DNA of 64,000 nucleotides from an uncultured Lentisphaerota bacterium (lineage in GTDB: Bacteria > Verrucomicrobiota > Kiritimatiellia > CAIQIC01), in the NCBI GenBank assembly GCA_903889245.1, contig CAISWQ010000044.1, positions 78,834 to 142,833 on the forward strand. The letters are read 5' to 3'. How positions within the stretch are numbered: the first letter of the stretch is position 1; the number at the start of each line of letters is the position of its first letter. A program made the position numbers and the translations under genes. Under the pieces are notes generated by a model. The model did not search any database and was not told where the DNA came from. It saw nothing but the letters and a program-made list of their open reading frames with translations. Shown here in pieces: positions 33,368 through 42,158 of this stretch.

Positions 33368-34489
33368 ATGCACAGGAAAATCCATGAGCTGGCGCATCCG
33401 TGGGTGCGCGAGTTGCGGGTCTATGAGCCGGGCCGGCCCATCGAGGAGGTCGCGCGCGAGCTGGGCTTCGCGGACGCGGAGGAGATCATCAAGCTGGCCT
33501 CCAACGAGAACGCGCTCGGCCCCTCCCCAAAGGCGCAGGCCGCAATGCGCCGCGCGGTCCGCCAGATGCACCTCTATCCCGATGGTGGCGCATTCTATCT
33601 GCGCCGCGCGCTGGCGCGGAAGCTCGGCGTCGAGATGGACCAGATCATGGTGGGCCACGGCAGCAACGAGATCATCGCGCTGCTCGGCCAGGCGTTCCTC
33701 TCGCATACGTCCAACATCGTCATGGCCGATGGCGCGTTCGTCGTCTATCGCCTCGTCGCCGACGCGTTCCGCGCCCGCACGCTCGCGGTGCCGATGAAGA
33801 ACTTTACGCACGATCTCGAGGCGATGCTCGCGGCAATCACGCCGGAGACGAAGCTGGTGTTCCTCGCCAACCCGAACAACCCGACCGGCACGATGGTCGG
33901 GGGCGCGGCGATCGAGCGCTTCATGGCGCGCGTGCCGCCGCACGTTGCGGTGATCTTCGACGAGGCCTATATCGAGCTGCTGCCGCCGGACCGCCAGCCG
34001 GACACGCTGCGCTACGTCCGCGAGGGCCGGCATGCGTTCGTGCTGCGGACGTTTTCCAAGACCTACGGGCTGGCCGGCCTGCGCATCGGCTACGCGGTCG
34101 GCCCGCGCGAGGGCTGCGAGCTGCTCAACAAGGTGCGCCAGCCTTTCAACGTGAACGCGATGGCGCTCGCCGCCGCCGAGGCCGCGCTGGGCGACGATGC
34201 GTTCGTCGCGCGCACGCGCCGCGCGGTTGCCGCCGGCCTGCGGCAGATCGAGCGCGGTTGCCAGAAACTGGGGTTGGACTTTGTGCCGTCGGTCGTGAAC
34301 TTCATGCTGATCAAGACCGGGCGCGGCCGCGCGGTCTGCCAGGCGCTGGAGCGCGAGAAGACCATCGTGCGGCCGGTGGATGGCTACGGCCTGCCGGACT
34401 ACATCCGCGTCACGGTCGGCACGCGCGCGGAGAACACGCATTTCTTGAAGGCGCTGGGCCGGATCCTCGCACAAACGGTGAGCAAGTGA
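33368..34489 (+). CDS. hisC: Histidinol-phosphate/aromatic aminotransferase (HisC type)
   Basis: A 373-residue class I/II PLP aminotransferase. 'LASNENALGPSPKA', 'NPNNPTGTMV', 'IFDEAYIEL' and the PLP lysine Lys231 in 'FSKTYGLAGLRIGY' match HisC. It directly precedes tyrA and aroA, not other his genes, so its main job may be aromatic amino acid transamination (phenylpyruvate or hydroxyphenylpyruvate), which HisC-family members can do. The N-terminus ('HELAHPWVRELRVYEPGRP') is normal and ATG 33368 fits. Confidence 0.88.
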   Translation: MHRKIHELAHPWVRELRVYEPGRPIEEVARELGFADAEEIIKLASNENALGPSPKAQAAMRRAVRQMHLYPDGGAFYLRRALARKLGVEMDQIMVGHGSNEIIALLGQAFLSHTSNIVMADGAFVVYRLVADAFRARTLAVPMKNFTHDLEAMLAAITPETKLVFLANPNNPTGTMVGGAAIERFMARVPPHVAVIFDEAYIELLPPDRQPDTLRYVREGRHAFVLRTFSKTYGLAGLRIGYAVGPREGCELLNKVRQPFNVNAMALAAAEAALGDDAFVARTRRAVAAGLRQIERGCQKLGLDFVPSVVNFMLIKTGRGRAVCQALEREKTIVRPVDGYGLPDYIRVTVGTRAENTHFLKALGRILAQTVSK

Positions 34490-34499
34490 GTGGCCCCTC

Positions 34500-34690
34500 T
34501 CATCACAACCGTATTCTTAAGCGTAATCGTAACTCGTAATCCTACTCTCCGCCGCGGCGCGGCGGGCGGGATTGCGAGCAGGAGTTAGGATTACGAGTAA
34601 GAGTAGGAGTACGATGAAGATTAGGAGTAGAAGTAAGAGCAGGAGTAGAAGCGCGACAAGAGGATTAGAGTGAAGGGCAGAAGTTGAAGA
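34500..34690 (+). repeat. AGTAGGAGTAAGAGT low-complexity tract before tyrA
   Basis: The 205-base gap between hisC and tyrA holds irregular 6–12-base words: GTAATCGTAACTCGTAATCC, then a GC-rich inverted-repeat block (CCGCCGCGGCGCGGCGGGCGG), then AGGAGTTAGGATTACGAG, AGTAAGAGTAGGAGTACG and similar. The first words are complementary to later ones (CGTAATCCTA/TAGGATTACG), so a long hairpin is possible. No gene is seen. Confidence 0.65.
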
Positions 34691-34694
34691 GCAG

Positions 34695-35573
34695 ATGAAG
34701 AAAATCGCCATACTTGGTTTGGGCCTGATGGGCGGGGCGCTGGGGCTGGCGCTGAAGGCGCGCGGCGGCTGCCAGGCCGTCACGGCCTACGCGCGGCGCG
34801 AGGCGACGCGCCTCGAGGCGCTGCGGCTCAAGGCGGTGGACGCCGTGTTCAGCGACCCGGCCGAGGCCGTGCAGGGCGCCGACCTCGCGATCCTCTGCGT
34901 GCCGGTCTTCTCGATGCAGGCGCTGGCGGCGGCGGCGCGGCCGGGGCTCAAGCCCGGCTGCCTTGTCACCGATGTCGGCAGTACAAAAGCCTTGCTGACG
35001 GAGCAAATCCGTCTATCGTTGCGCGGCTCCGGGGCCGTGTTCGTCGGCAGCCATCCGATCGCGGGTTCCGAGCAGCAGGGGCTGGAGGCGGCGCGGGCCG
35101 ACCTGTATGCGGGCGCGGTGACGATCATCACGCGCGACGGCAGCGAGCCGCCGGACGCCCTCGAACGCGTGAGCCAGTTCTGGCGGGGCGTGGGCTCGGT
35201 GGTGCGCGTGATGGCGCCCGCGGAGCACGACCGGATCATGGCGCGGACCAGCCATCTGCCGCACGTCGCGGCGGCGCTGGTCGCGGCGACGGTTGGGCGC
35301 GAGCAGGCCGCGGCGCAGGTCGGCGCGTTTTGCGGGCCGGGCTTCCGCGACGTGACGCGCGTGGCCGAGGGCTCACCGGATGTCTGGATGGATATTTTGC
35401 AGAGTAATCGCCCGGCGGTCGCCGCGGAGTTGCGGCAGTTGAAGATACGGTTGGAAGCGGTACTGGCGGCGCTGGAAGGCGGCGACGACGACGCGGTGCG
35501 GCAGTTCCTCGAAGAGGGCCGTGCCGCGCGCCGCGCGCTGCGGGACAAGCATAATTTGAGAGGTGAAGTATGA
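34695..35573 (+). CDS. tyrA: Prephenate dehydrogenase
   Basis: A 292-residue TyrA: 'MKKIAILGLGLMGGALGLAL' NAD loop, 'DVGSTKALLTEQI', 'FVGSHPIAGSEQQGLEAARA' and 'HDRIMARTSHLPH', the last two carrying catalytic His residues. It makes 4-hydroxyphenylpyruvate from prephenate for tyrosine synthesis. No ACT domain is present. The stop overlaps the start of aroA (ATGA). Confidence 0.9.
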   Translation: MKKIAILGLGLMGGALGLALKARGGCQAVTAYARREATRLEALRLKAVDAVFSDPAEAVQGADLAILCVPVFSMQALAAAARPGLKPGCLVTDVGSTKALLTEQIRLSLRGSGAVFVGSHPIAGSEQQGLEAARADLYAGAVTIITRDGSEPPDALERVSQFWRGVGSVVRVMAPAEHDRIMARTSHLPHVAAALVAATVGREQAAAQVGAFCGPGFRDVTRVAEGSPDVWMDILQSNRPAVAAELRQLKIRLEAVLAALEGGDDDAVRQFLEEGRAARRALRDKHNLRGEV

Positions 35574-36895
35574 GCCAAGTGACCCAATCCGTGATCGTGC
35601 ATCCGGCGAAAACGTTCGGCGGGCACCTGAAGCAGCCGCCGGGCGATAAGAGCATTTCGCACCGCATCGCGATGCTCTCCGCGCTCGCCGATGGCGAGAC
35701 GGTGGTGAAAAATTTCCTGCCGAGCGAGGACTGCGTGAACACGCTGCGCGCCATGGAGGCCATCGGCGCGCGCACACACTCGAACGACGCGGGCGACTTG
35801 GTCATCCACGGCACCGCCGGCAAGGCGATGGAGCCGGCGAATCCGCTCGATGTGGGCAACTCCGGGACGAGCATGCGCCTGCTGGCGGGCTTGTTCGCGG
35901 GTTTTCCGATCAAGGTCGAGATGACCGGCGATGAATCGCTGCGTTCCCGCCCGATGAGTCGCATCCAGGCGCCGCTTGAGCAGATGGGCGCGAGAATCGA
36001 GCTGCTCGGCGAGAACAACTGCGCGCCGCTGCGCATCACCGGCGGCAACCTCAAGGGCATCACCTACGCGCTGCCGATGGCGTCGGCGCAGGTCAAGAGC
36101 TGCGTGTTGCTTGCCACGCTCTACGCCGAAGGCACCACGGTCGTCGTCGAACCGCGGCCGACGCGCGACCATACCGAGCGGCTGCTCCAGTCGCTCGGCG
36201 TGCCCATGACAGTCGAGGGCTTGCGGATCACGCTGAACGGTTTCGGCGCCAAGGGCCCGACGCTGTCCGCGCGCGAGTGGACCATCCCCGGCGACTTCTC
36301 GTCGCTCGCGTTCTGGATGGTCGCCGCCGCCGCGCGGCCCGGGTCACACCTCAAGCTCGACCATGTCGGCGTCAACCCGCGCCGTACCGCGCTGCTGGAC
36401 GTGCTCCAGCGGATGGGCGCCAAGGTTTCCATCACGCCCGAAAAAAATTCGGATGCCGAGCCGATCGGCAAGATCACTATCGAGGGCGTCGGTCTGCGCG
36501 GCACCGCGGTCGGCGGTGACGAGATTCCGAACCTGATTGACGAGTTACCCGTGATTGCCGCCGCCGGGGCGCTGGCCGAGGGTGAGACGGTCATCCGCGA
36601 CGCCGCCGAGTTGCGCGTCAAGGAGTCGGACCGCATCGCGGCCATGGCCGCGAACATGAAGCTGCTGGGTGTGGACGTAGAGGAGCGGCCCGACGGCATG
36701 GTGATCCGCGGTCCGGCCCGGCTCAAAATCAGCGGCGGCGTCCGCAGTTACGGCGACCATCGCATCGCGATGGCGATGGCCGTGCTTGCGCTGTCCGCGC
36801 CGGAGCCGGTCTGCATCAATAACGTCGCCTGCGTGCAAACCTCCTACCCCCATTTCTGGTCGGATCTCAAGACGCTTGGCGGCCATGTCGAATAA
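35570..36895 (+). CDS. aroA: 5-enolpyruvylshikimate-3-phosphate synthase
   Basis: A 441-residue EPSP synthase with 'KQPPGDKSISHRIAMLSAL' (shikimate-3-phosphate contacts), 'LDVGNSGTSMRLLAG' (the G-N-S/A-G-T loop), 'SAQVKSCVLLATLYA' and 'RVKESDRIAAMA'. It joins shikimate-3-phosphate and PEP in the shikimate pathway. It is coupled to tyrA upstream and overlaps cmk downstream by 11 bases. Confidence 0.95.
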   Translation: MSQVTQSVIVHPAKTFGGHLKQPPGDKSISHRIAMLSALADGETVVKNFLPSEDCVNTLRAMEAIGARTHSNDAGDLVIHGTAGKAMEPANPLDVGNSGTSMRLLAGLFAGFPIKVEMTGDESLRSRPMSRIQAPLEQMGARIELLGENNCAPLRITGGNLKGITYALPMASAQVKSCVLLATLYAEGTTVVVEPRPTRDHTERLLQSLGVPMTVEGLRITLNGFGAKGPTLSAREWTIPGDFSSLAFWMVAAAARPGSHLKLDHVGVNPRRTALLDVLQRMGAKVSITPEKNSDAEPIGKITIEGVGLRGTAVGGDEIPNLIDELPVIAAAGALAEGETVIRDAAELRVKESDRIAAMAANMKLLGVDVEERPDGMVIRGPARLKISGGVRSYGDHRIAMAMAVLALSAPEPVCINNVACVQTSYPHFWSDLKTLGGHVE

Positions 36896-37571
36896 ACCGG
36901 TCATCGTGGTCGCGATTGATGGCCCCGCCGCTTCGGGCAAATCCACCGTCGCACGCCAGACGGCGCAGGCGCTCGGCTGGCTCTACGTGGACTCCGGCGC
37001 ACTTTACCGCGGCCTGACGTGGAAGGCGCTCCGCGAAAATGTGGAGACCACCAAGCCAGCCGACGTGGTCGCGCTGGTGCCCCGCTTGCAATGGGAATTT
37101 TTCGACGACGCCCGCGCGATCCGTTTCACCATTGATGGCGAAGACCCCGGTCAGCAGCTCCGTTCCGAATTGGTCCGGGAAGCCGTCAGCGACATCGCTG
37201 CTGTGCCCGAAGTCCGCCTGTTCATTGTCGCCGAGTTGCGTAAGATGACCGCCTTCGGGTCGCTCGTCATGGAAGGCCGCGACATTGGCTCGGTGGTCTT
37301 TCCGGATACGCCGTTCAAGTTCTACCTCGACGCCAATCCCGTCGAGCGCGCGCGCCGCCGTGCCGCCGAGCTCGCGCAAGTCGAGGGCCGTGGTGATGTG
37401 CAGCAGGTGCTCTCCTCGCTGACGCGCCGCGACCAGAAGGACAGCGGCCGCAAGACTGCGCCGTTGCAAATCCCGCTTGGCGCGCGCGTGATTGACTCGA
37501 CGCAGATGCCGATCGCCGACGTGGTCGCGCTGATCCTTGGCGAGCTGCGCCAGGCGGGGGCTGCGCCATGA
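36885..37571 (+). CDS. cmk: Cytidylate kinase
   Basis: A 228-residue (d)CMP kinase: P-loop GPAASGKST (13–21), 'YVDSGALYRGLTWKAL', 'MEGRDIGSVVFPDTPFKFYL' and 'RRAAELAQVEGR'. The start at ATG 36885 overlaps the 3' end of aroA. The order aroA-cmk is widespread; plsC follows here with an ATGA overlap instead of rpsA. Confidence 0.94.
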   Translation: MSNKPVIVVAIDGPAASGKSTVARQTAQALGWLYVDSGALYRGLTWKALRENVETTKPADVVALVPRLQWEFFDDARAIRFTIDGEDPGQQLRSELVREAVSDIAAVPEVRLFIVAELRKMTAFGSLVMEGRDIGSVVFPDTPFKFYLDANPVERARRRAAELAQVEGRGDVQQVLSSLTRRDQKDSGRKTAPLQIPLGARVIDSTQMPIADVVALILGELRQAGAAP

Positions 37572-38209
37572 GGATGCTGAAAGAGGACCCCAGCCAACCC
37601 ATGTATAACGTGGCCCGCCGCTCGCTCAAGCTGGGCCTGCTGCTCTGGAACCGGTTTACGTCGCGTGGTTCCGAAAACATCCCGGCCACCGGCGGTTGCA
37701 TTGTCTGCGCCAACCATGCCAGCTTCCTCGATCCGCCGATCGTCGGCGCCGGCGTTCGCCACCGCCACGTCCGCTTCATGGCGCGTGACACACTCTCCCA
37801 CAATTCCTTTCTCGGCTGGTGGTTCCCGCGCATCGGCATCATTTCGCTGGATCGGAGCCGTGGCGATATCAGCGCGCTGCGCAGCGCCATCCAGACGCTG
37901 AAAAGCGGCGCGGTCGTCGGCCTGTTTCCCGAAGGCACGCGCTCGCCCGACGGCACCTTGCAGGAACCCAAGGGCGGCATCGGGTTTTTGATTGCGAAGG
38001 CCGGCGTACCGGTCGTGCCCGCTTACATCAGTGGCAGTTTCCGCGCCTATCCCAAAGGCGCGCGCTTCATCCGCCCCCACAAGGTTTCCATTGTCTTCGG
38101 CGCGCCGATCCAGCCGGCGGAATATGCCGCGCTGGCCAAGGAAGACGATGGCTACACCAAGATCGCCCGGTTCATCATGAGGCGTATCGCCGCGCTCCAG
38201 CCGCAGTGA
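37568..38209 (+). CDS. plsC: 1-acyl-sn-glycerol-3-phosphate acyltransferase
   Basis: A 213-residue PlsC-family acyltransferase with the NHxxxxD catalytic motif (N49-H50…D55 in NHASFLD), 'FPEGTRSPDG' (substrate phosphate binding) and 'VPVVPAYISG'. It acylates lysophosphatidate during phospholipid synthesis at the inner membrane. It is the last gene of the hisC-tyrA-aroA-cmk-plsC unit. Confidence 0.88.
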   Translation: MRMLKEDPSQPMYNVARRSLKLGLLLWNRFTSRGSENIPATGGCIVCANHASFLDPPIVGAGVRHRHVRFMARDTLSHNSFLGWWFPRIGIISLDRSRGDISALRSAIQTLKSGAVVGLFPEGTRSPDGTLQEPKGGIGFLIAKAGVPVVPAYISGSFRAYPKGARFIRPHKVSIVFGAPIQPAEYAALAKEDDGYTKIARFIMRRIAALQPQ

Positions 38210-38210
38210 G

Positions 38211-38290
38211 TTTCCAAGGTTTGGAAGCGCGGATCCCCACTTTTCCCGAACCTTGGACAAGCGCGCGGCCGGCTTTCCAAGCCCTGGAAA
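38211..38290 (+). repeat. Palindrome array, three copies, between convergent genes
   Basis: Cores centred at 38219 (CCAAGGTTTGG), 38251 (CCGAACCTTGG) and 38282 (CCAAGCCCTGG), spaced 32 and 31 bp, fill the gap between the plsC stop and the stop of the LpxL-like gene. Confidence 0.92.
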
Positions 38291-38304
38291 ACGCCGCTGC
38301 GGCT

Positions 38305-39252
38305 TCAGGTCAGCGGGCGGGCATAGTAGGGATAGCGGGCTGCGTCGGCGCCGGGCGCGATGTACTTCCAGCGTTTGTACATCCAGAGCCACTGCCCGGG
38401 ATAGGCGCGGACGGCCCGCTCAATCATCGCGGCGGTACGTTGCGTGAGCGCGGCGACGGTGGCGGCCTCGTCGCCGCCCGGCGGAATGGGAGCGGGAGTG
38501 AAAGCGCCGGTCGAGACCATACGATAGCGCCCGTCCGGCTGCGGCAGACAGAAGCCGAAGAAAAACTGCGCGCCAGTTTTGAGTCCGAGCAGGGAGCCGG
38601 CGGCGGAGACCGGCGTCGGCAGGCCGAAGAAGTCCACGAACAGCCCACCCTCGGCCGGCAGAGTGTTCTGGTCGAGCAGTAGCGCGATCTTGTGGCCGGA
38701 GCGCAACGCGCGCAATAGATGCCGCACGGCGCCCTGCCGCGGAATGATCTGCTGGCCGTTGTCGGTGCGAATCCTCTGGAAGAGTTCGTCCACGATAGGA
38801 TTCGCCAGCGGCATCGCGACGCTCACCAGCGGATAACCGCGCAAACTCACCGACTGCCCCAACAACTCCCAATTACCCATGTGCGCGGTGACGCCGACGG
38901 TGGCGCGGTGATGCCAGAGCGGCTCCATCGAGGGTTCGAAATCAACCCAACGCTCGACACGCGCAGCGGTCTGTTTCGCGAACCAGAAGATGTCGAGCAG
39001 CATCAGCGCGAAAGTACGGAACGACTCGCGGAGGATAGTCCGCTTCTCCGTGGGCGTGAGGGTGGCGCCATAGGCCACATCAAGATTGGCCAACCCGATG
39101 CGCCGTTCGCGGCGCGCAAAGAGCCACGCCATGGCGGCGAGTCCGCGCGCCAGTGCCAGCACAACGCCACGCGGCAGCGGTGGAATGACGAACAGGCCCA
39201 GTTTGCACAGGCCCAGCTCGATCTTGGTGCGCCATGGCGGTGATTGCTTCAT
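38305..39252 (-). CDS. Lipid A biosynthesis-type acyltransferase (LpxL/HtrB family)
   Basis: A 315-residue membrane-associated acyltransferase. An N-terminal hydrophobic segment ('LFVIPPLPRGVVLALARGLA') precedes the catalytic 'VTAHMGNWELLGQ' (H-x4-E), 'QQIIPRQGAVRHLLRAL' and 'ALLLDQNTLPAEGGLFVDFFG'. It would add a secondary acyl chain to lipid A or a related lipid, which implies an LPS-bearing outer membrane. ATG 39252 follows a promoter-like sequence closely. Confidence 0.8.
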   Translation of the reverse strand: MKQSPPWRTKIELGLCKLGLFVIPPLPRGVVLALARGLAAMAWLFARRERRIGLANLDVAYGATLTPTEKRTILRESFRTFALMLLDIFWFAKQTAARVERWVDFEPSMEPLWHHRATVGVTAHMGNWELLGQSVSLRGYPLVSVAMPLANPIVDELFQRIRTDNGQQIIPRQGAVRHLLRALRSGHKIALLLDQNTLPAEGGLFVDFFGLPTPVSAAGSLLGLKTGAQFFFGFCLPQPDGRYRMVSTGAFTPAPIPPGGDEAATVAALTQRTAAMIERAVRAYPGQWLWMYKRWKYIAPGADAARYPYYARPLT

Positions 39253-39264
39253 GTGCGGGCGGCG

Positions 39265-39293
39265 ACTATGGCAAGCGAGCCGGGAAAGCGCAA
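39265..39293 (-). promoter_or_regulatory. Candidate promoter for the LpxL-like gene
   Basis: On the minus strand TTGCGC (39288–39293), 17 bases and CATAGT (39265–39270) precede the ATG by 12 bases, leaving only a very short leader. The match is moderate. Confidence 0.35.
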
Positions 39294-39301
39294 GGCGCAG
39301 C

Positions 39302-39979
39302 TCACGCCGGCGCGAGGTCGGCGAGCAGCGCGAACGCGTGAGCGAGGTCGGCGGCAATCCAATTGGCGCCGGCGGTACGCAGCCGGGCCGCGTCGAACGT
39401 GCTGGTGATGCCGAGGCAGCGGCAGCCGGCGGCCCGGCCGGCCTGCAGGCCACTCGGCGCATCCTCGACCACGAGGCAGTCGGCGGGCTTGACGCCAATC
39501 CGTTCCGCGGCCAGCAGGAAAATATCCGGATACGGTTTCTTGCGCTGAACATCGCCGCCGGTGATCGCGGCATCGAACCGGCTCTCCGGCAGCTTGATCG
39601 CCGCAAGGTTGCCGTGGAGTTTGACGCGGTCGGCGCTGGTCGCGAGCGCGAGCTTCAGGCCGCGTGTGCGCGCCGCCGCGACAAACTCGTGCGCACCGGG
39701 CAACGGCTGCAGGCGGTCGGGGATAAGCTGGAGATAGATTTCGTAGGTCCGGTCCTTGTCCACGCCCGGCTGGAGCTTGACGCCGTACTTTTCCGCGACG
39801 CCACCGAGGAAGCGCTCCTCGCCGGTGCCGATGAACGGATGGAAATCCGCGGCGGTGGCGGGTGCGCCGTACTTTTCGCGAAACATCAGCCCGGCGGCCT
39901 CGGCGATCAACGGCTCGGAATCGCAGAGCACGCCATCCATATCGAAGATCACGCCGCGGATCGGGGCAGAGGTCGTCAT
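39302..39979 (-). CDS. HAD-superfamily phosphatase (beta-phosphoglucomutase-like)
   Basis: A 225-residue HAD hydrolase with motif I 'FDMDGVLCDSE' (Asp13, Asp15), a helical cap, motif II 'ALATSADRVK', a lysine in 'RKKPYPDIFL' and motif IV 'CLVVEDAPSGLQAG'. It resembles beta-phosphoglucomutases and sugar-phosphate phosphatases; the substrate is not decided. The start overlaps the upstream stop (ATGA), making it the last gene of the leftward operon 42149→39302. Confidence 0.82.
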   Translation of the reverse strand: MTTSAPIRGVIFDMDGVLCDSEPLIAEAAGLMFREKYGAPATAADFHPFIGTGEERFLGGVAEKYGVKLQPGVDKDRTYEIYLQLIPDRLQPLPGAHEFVAAARTRGLKLALATSADRVKLHGNLAAIKLPESRFDAAITGGDVQRKKPYPDIFLLAAERIGVKPADCLVVEDAPSGLQAGRAAGCRCLGITSTFDAARLRTAGANWIAADLAHAFALLADLAPA

Positions 39980-40314
39980 GGGGTTTTTATATCGCACGCC
40001 CGGCCGCCGTCGTGCAAAGGAAATCTGCGTCGCAGACCGCGCAACAGCGCGGCGGCCAGCAGCAGGATGGGCGCGACGACGATAGCGCCGAGATAGGCGC
40101 AGATATAGGTGGCGCCCAACGCGGCGGCAGTAGCGCGCCCGATGGTCGCGTCGGTCGGCGCGCCGGAGAGGATCGTGGTGTGCTCGCGCCAACCCAACGC
40201 ATGGATGATGGCAAAGCCGAGCAACATCACGAGGGCGCGCGCGGCCAGGCCGGCGGGCGTGGTCAGCGGCGCGTTGAGCCAGCGCCAGGCTTGCTTGAGC
40301 AGCCCTGTTTTCAT
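39976..40314 (-). CDS. Small two- or three-span membrane protein
   Basis: A 112-residue protein with hydrophobic segments around 22–40 and 60–90 and a basic C-terminus ('LLRGLRRRFPLHDGGR'). No recognised family. Both ends overlap neighbours by ATGA, so it belongs tightly to the operon with the HAD phosphatase and the helical-barrel protein. Function unknown. Confidence 0.6.
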   Translation of the reverse strand: MKTGLLKQAWRWLNAPLTTPAGLAARALVMLLGFAIIHALGWREHTTILSGAPTDATIGRATAAALGATYICAYLGAIVVAPILLLAAALLRGLRRRFPLHDGGRACDIKTP

Positions 40315-41492
40315 GGCCGCGCCTCCGCAATGCGCTGCCAGAGCGGACCGAGCACGCAAGCATAGAGCAGCGCGGCATCACCGACTTGGTTGCTCGCGGC
40401 ATATTTCAAACGGCCGGCGCGGCGGATGGGAAAGGCGGCAAACTCGAGCGAGGTATGCAGGGCGCGCAGGAAGGCAGCGTCGCCAAAGGAGCTGGCGCCG
40501 ATGAACGCCATGCCACTGCCACCGGCACTGGCCTCGATGACGGGGATGACCGCGCCGGAATCCACGTCCAGCGGACCGGTCCATGAGCGCGGCCACTCGC
40601 GCGACCAGCCGAAGCCGAGCAGCGTGCGGCCAAGTTCGCGGCGCGCGCGCCGATATTGGTCGGCGGCGAAGTCGGTATCCACCACGCGCAGCAGGTGCGC
40701 GACCATCCAGATGGTCGAGCCTTCCGGCCCGTCGAGCGGTTGCGCGCGTGTGGTGAAGCTGGAAATGAGCAGGCCGGTTTTGGGATCCGTGAGATTTTTC
40801 TTCGCGCCGTCCAGCCAGGTGCGGATGAAAGCCGAATGATCGGTGCCATCGAGGCGGTCGCCGGCGCGCAGCGCGGCCAGCGCAACGGCGTGATCGAACA
40901 GCCAGCCTTCGTCGGGATAGCTCTCGGCGAGCAGCCGCTCGCTGCGTTGCAGGCGTTCGAGGATGACCGCGAGCCGCTCCCGCAGCAGTGGCCGATAGTC
41001 CTCCTTCTCCGCGACCAACCGGCGCGCGGCGAGCATTAGCGCGATCTCGCCATCCACGAACAGGCTGCGCAGCGGCTGCTGCACATAGGGCCGGCTGCGG
41101 GCGTAAGGCATCAGGAAAAAAAGCTGGCCGTGCGCGCGCTCCAGCCGCAGCGTCTCGGCGATGATCGTATCCATTACGCCCAGATAGTGCGCCTGTTGCG
41201 CCGGCTCGCGCAGCGCCATCTCGGCAAGCGACCAGACGAGGAAGGTACGCCCCATGAAGTCCCACTCCGCGTTGCTGCGGCGCATGCGCTCGATCTCGCG
41301 CTGCTTGAGCGCGGGGTCGGTCCAAAGCTGGAGATGCCGCGCGGCCAGTTCGCAGGCACGCGGCGCGAGACCGGTCACGGGGATATAGGCCGTGGCCTCC
41401 GGCACGAAGAACCAATGGAGACACGGCACCCAGAGCAGCGTCGCCAACATGAGGGCCGCAAGCATCAGCAACACCTGGCGCCAGCGTTGCAT
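40311..41492 (-). CDS. Membrane-anchored alpha/alpha-barrel-like protein of unknown function
   Basis: A 393-residue protein with an N-terminal membrane span (about 8–28) and a helical body with repeated aromatic/Glu motifs ('WDFMGRTFLVWSLAEMALRE', 'DEGWLFDHAVALAALRAGD', 'STIWMVAHLLRVVD', 'SREWPRSWTGPLDVDSG'). The pattern suggests an (alpha/alpha)-barrel like those of linalool dehydratase-isomerase or glycan-processing enzymes. I cannot assign a reaction. It lies between a LysE-type exporter and a small membrane protein in one operon. Confidence 0.55.
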   Translation of the reverse strand: MQRWRQVLLMLAALMLATLLWVPCLHWFFVPEATAYIPVTGLAPRACELAARHLQLWTDPALKQREIERMRRSNAEWDFMGRTFLVWSLAEMALREPAQQAHYLGVMDTIIAETLRLERAHGQLFFLMPYARSRPYVQQPLRSLFVDGEIALMLAARRLVAEKEDYRPLLRERLAVILERLQRSERLLAESYPDEGWLFDHAVALAALRAGDRLDGTDHSAFIRTWLDGAKKNLTDPKTGLLISSFTTRAQPLDGPEGSTIWMVAHLLRVVDTDFAADQYRRARRELGRTLLGFGWSREWPRSWTGPLDVDSGAVIPVIEASAGGSGMAFIGASSFGDAAFLRALHTSLEFAAFPIRRAGRLKYAASNQVGDAALLYACVLGPLWQRIAEARP

Positions 41493-41501
41493 CGCGTCCC
41501 T

Positions 41502-42149
41502 TCAGCGGAACTTGCCGAGGCCGGTGCCGAGGAAATAGCCGCCGAGGCACGCCAGCGCCAGTCCGCACAGCAGGAACAAAATCATGTAGGCGCGCACCGG
41601 CAGAATCCGGCGGCCCGACGCGATCGCGGCGGCGACCAGGCTGTACCACACCAGGTCGGCGAGGATGTGGCCGGTATAAAACGCGCCCAGTCCCAGAGCG
41701 CCGCGCTTGAGCGCCAGCGAGACATAGGTGAGGCCGACCGTCGCCCACCACAGGCTCCAGAACGGATTGGCCAGCGAGGTCAGGACGCCGGTGAGGATCG
41801 GCCCGCGCAGTGCGGCGCGGCGGTCGGGCGAGGTGGTCAGCGCCTCGAACACGGAATCGCGCGCGGTCGCCATCATGCGTACCCCCATGATTGCCAACAA
41901 CGCGCCGCCCCCCACGCCCAGAATGCCTTGGAAAAGCGGACGCGTCAGCCAGTTGCCGAGACCGGCGACCAGCGCCACGAGCAACGCGATCTCCAGCAGC
42001 GCATGGCCGAGCACGATCAACGGCCCGGCCCAGAAGCCGCGCTTGATGGTTTCGCTGATCGTTGCGGTCAGCACCGGCCCTGGCGCCAGCGCGCCGGAGA
42101 GCCCGACGACGAAGGCGGTGCCAAATAAGAACGCCAAACTGGAGGTCAT
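41502..42149 (-). CDS. LysE/RhtB-family amino acid exporter-like protein
   Basis: A 215-residue membrane protein with about six spans. The family signature near the N-terminus, 'LSGALAPGPVLTATISETIK' (LysE-type G-x-x-x-P-G-P), is clear, and 'GVLTSLANPFWSLWW' matches the N-P segment of the fourth span region. It probably exports an amino acid or related small molecule. It heads the leftward operon, directly downstream of a palindrome-associated promoter with a very short leader. Confidence 0.78.
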   Translation of the reverse strand: MTSSLAFLFGTAFVVGLSGALAPGPVLTATISETIKRGFWAGPLIVLGHALLEIALLVALVAGLGNWLTRPLFQGILGVGGGALLAIMGVRMMATARDSVFEALTTSPDRRAALRGPILTGVLTSLANPFWSLWWATVGLTYVSLALKRGALGLGAFYTGHILADLVWYSLVAAAIASGRRILPVRAYMILFLLCGLALACLGGYFLGTGLGKFR

Positions 42150-42158
42150 ACGCGGGAG

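Noticed and set aside
33184..33369. 61-codon leftward frame between nrdD and hisC
   Set aside because: No ribosome-binding site, low-complexity Gln run, and overlap with the hisC leader. No support for coding.
34045..34075. Palindrome-like TTTTCCAAG in hisC
   Set aside because: It encodes the conserved FSK of the PLP-lysine motif, and the second half of the palindrome is missing.
38211..38290. Palindromes as ordinary intrinsic terminators
   Set aside because: Two arrays lie between convergent genes, but most lie upstream of or inside genes, occur as multiple phased copies, and lack a T-tract after the stem.
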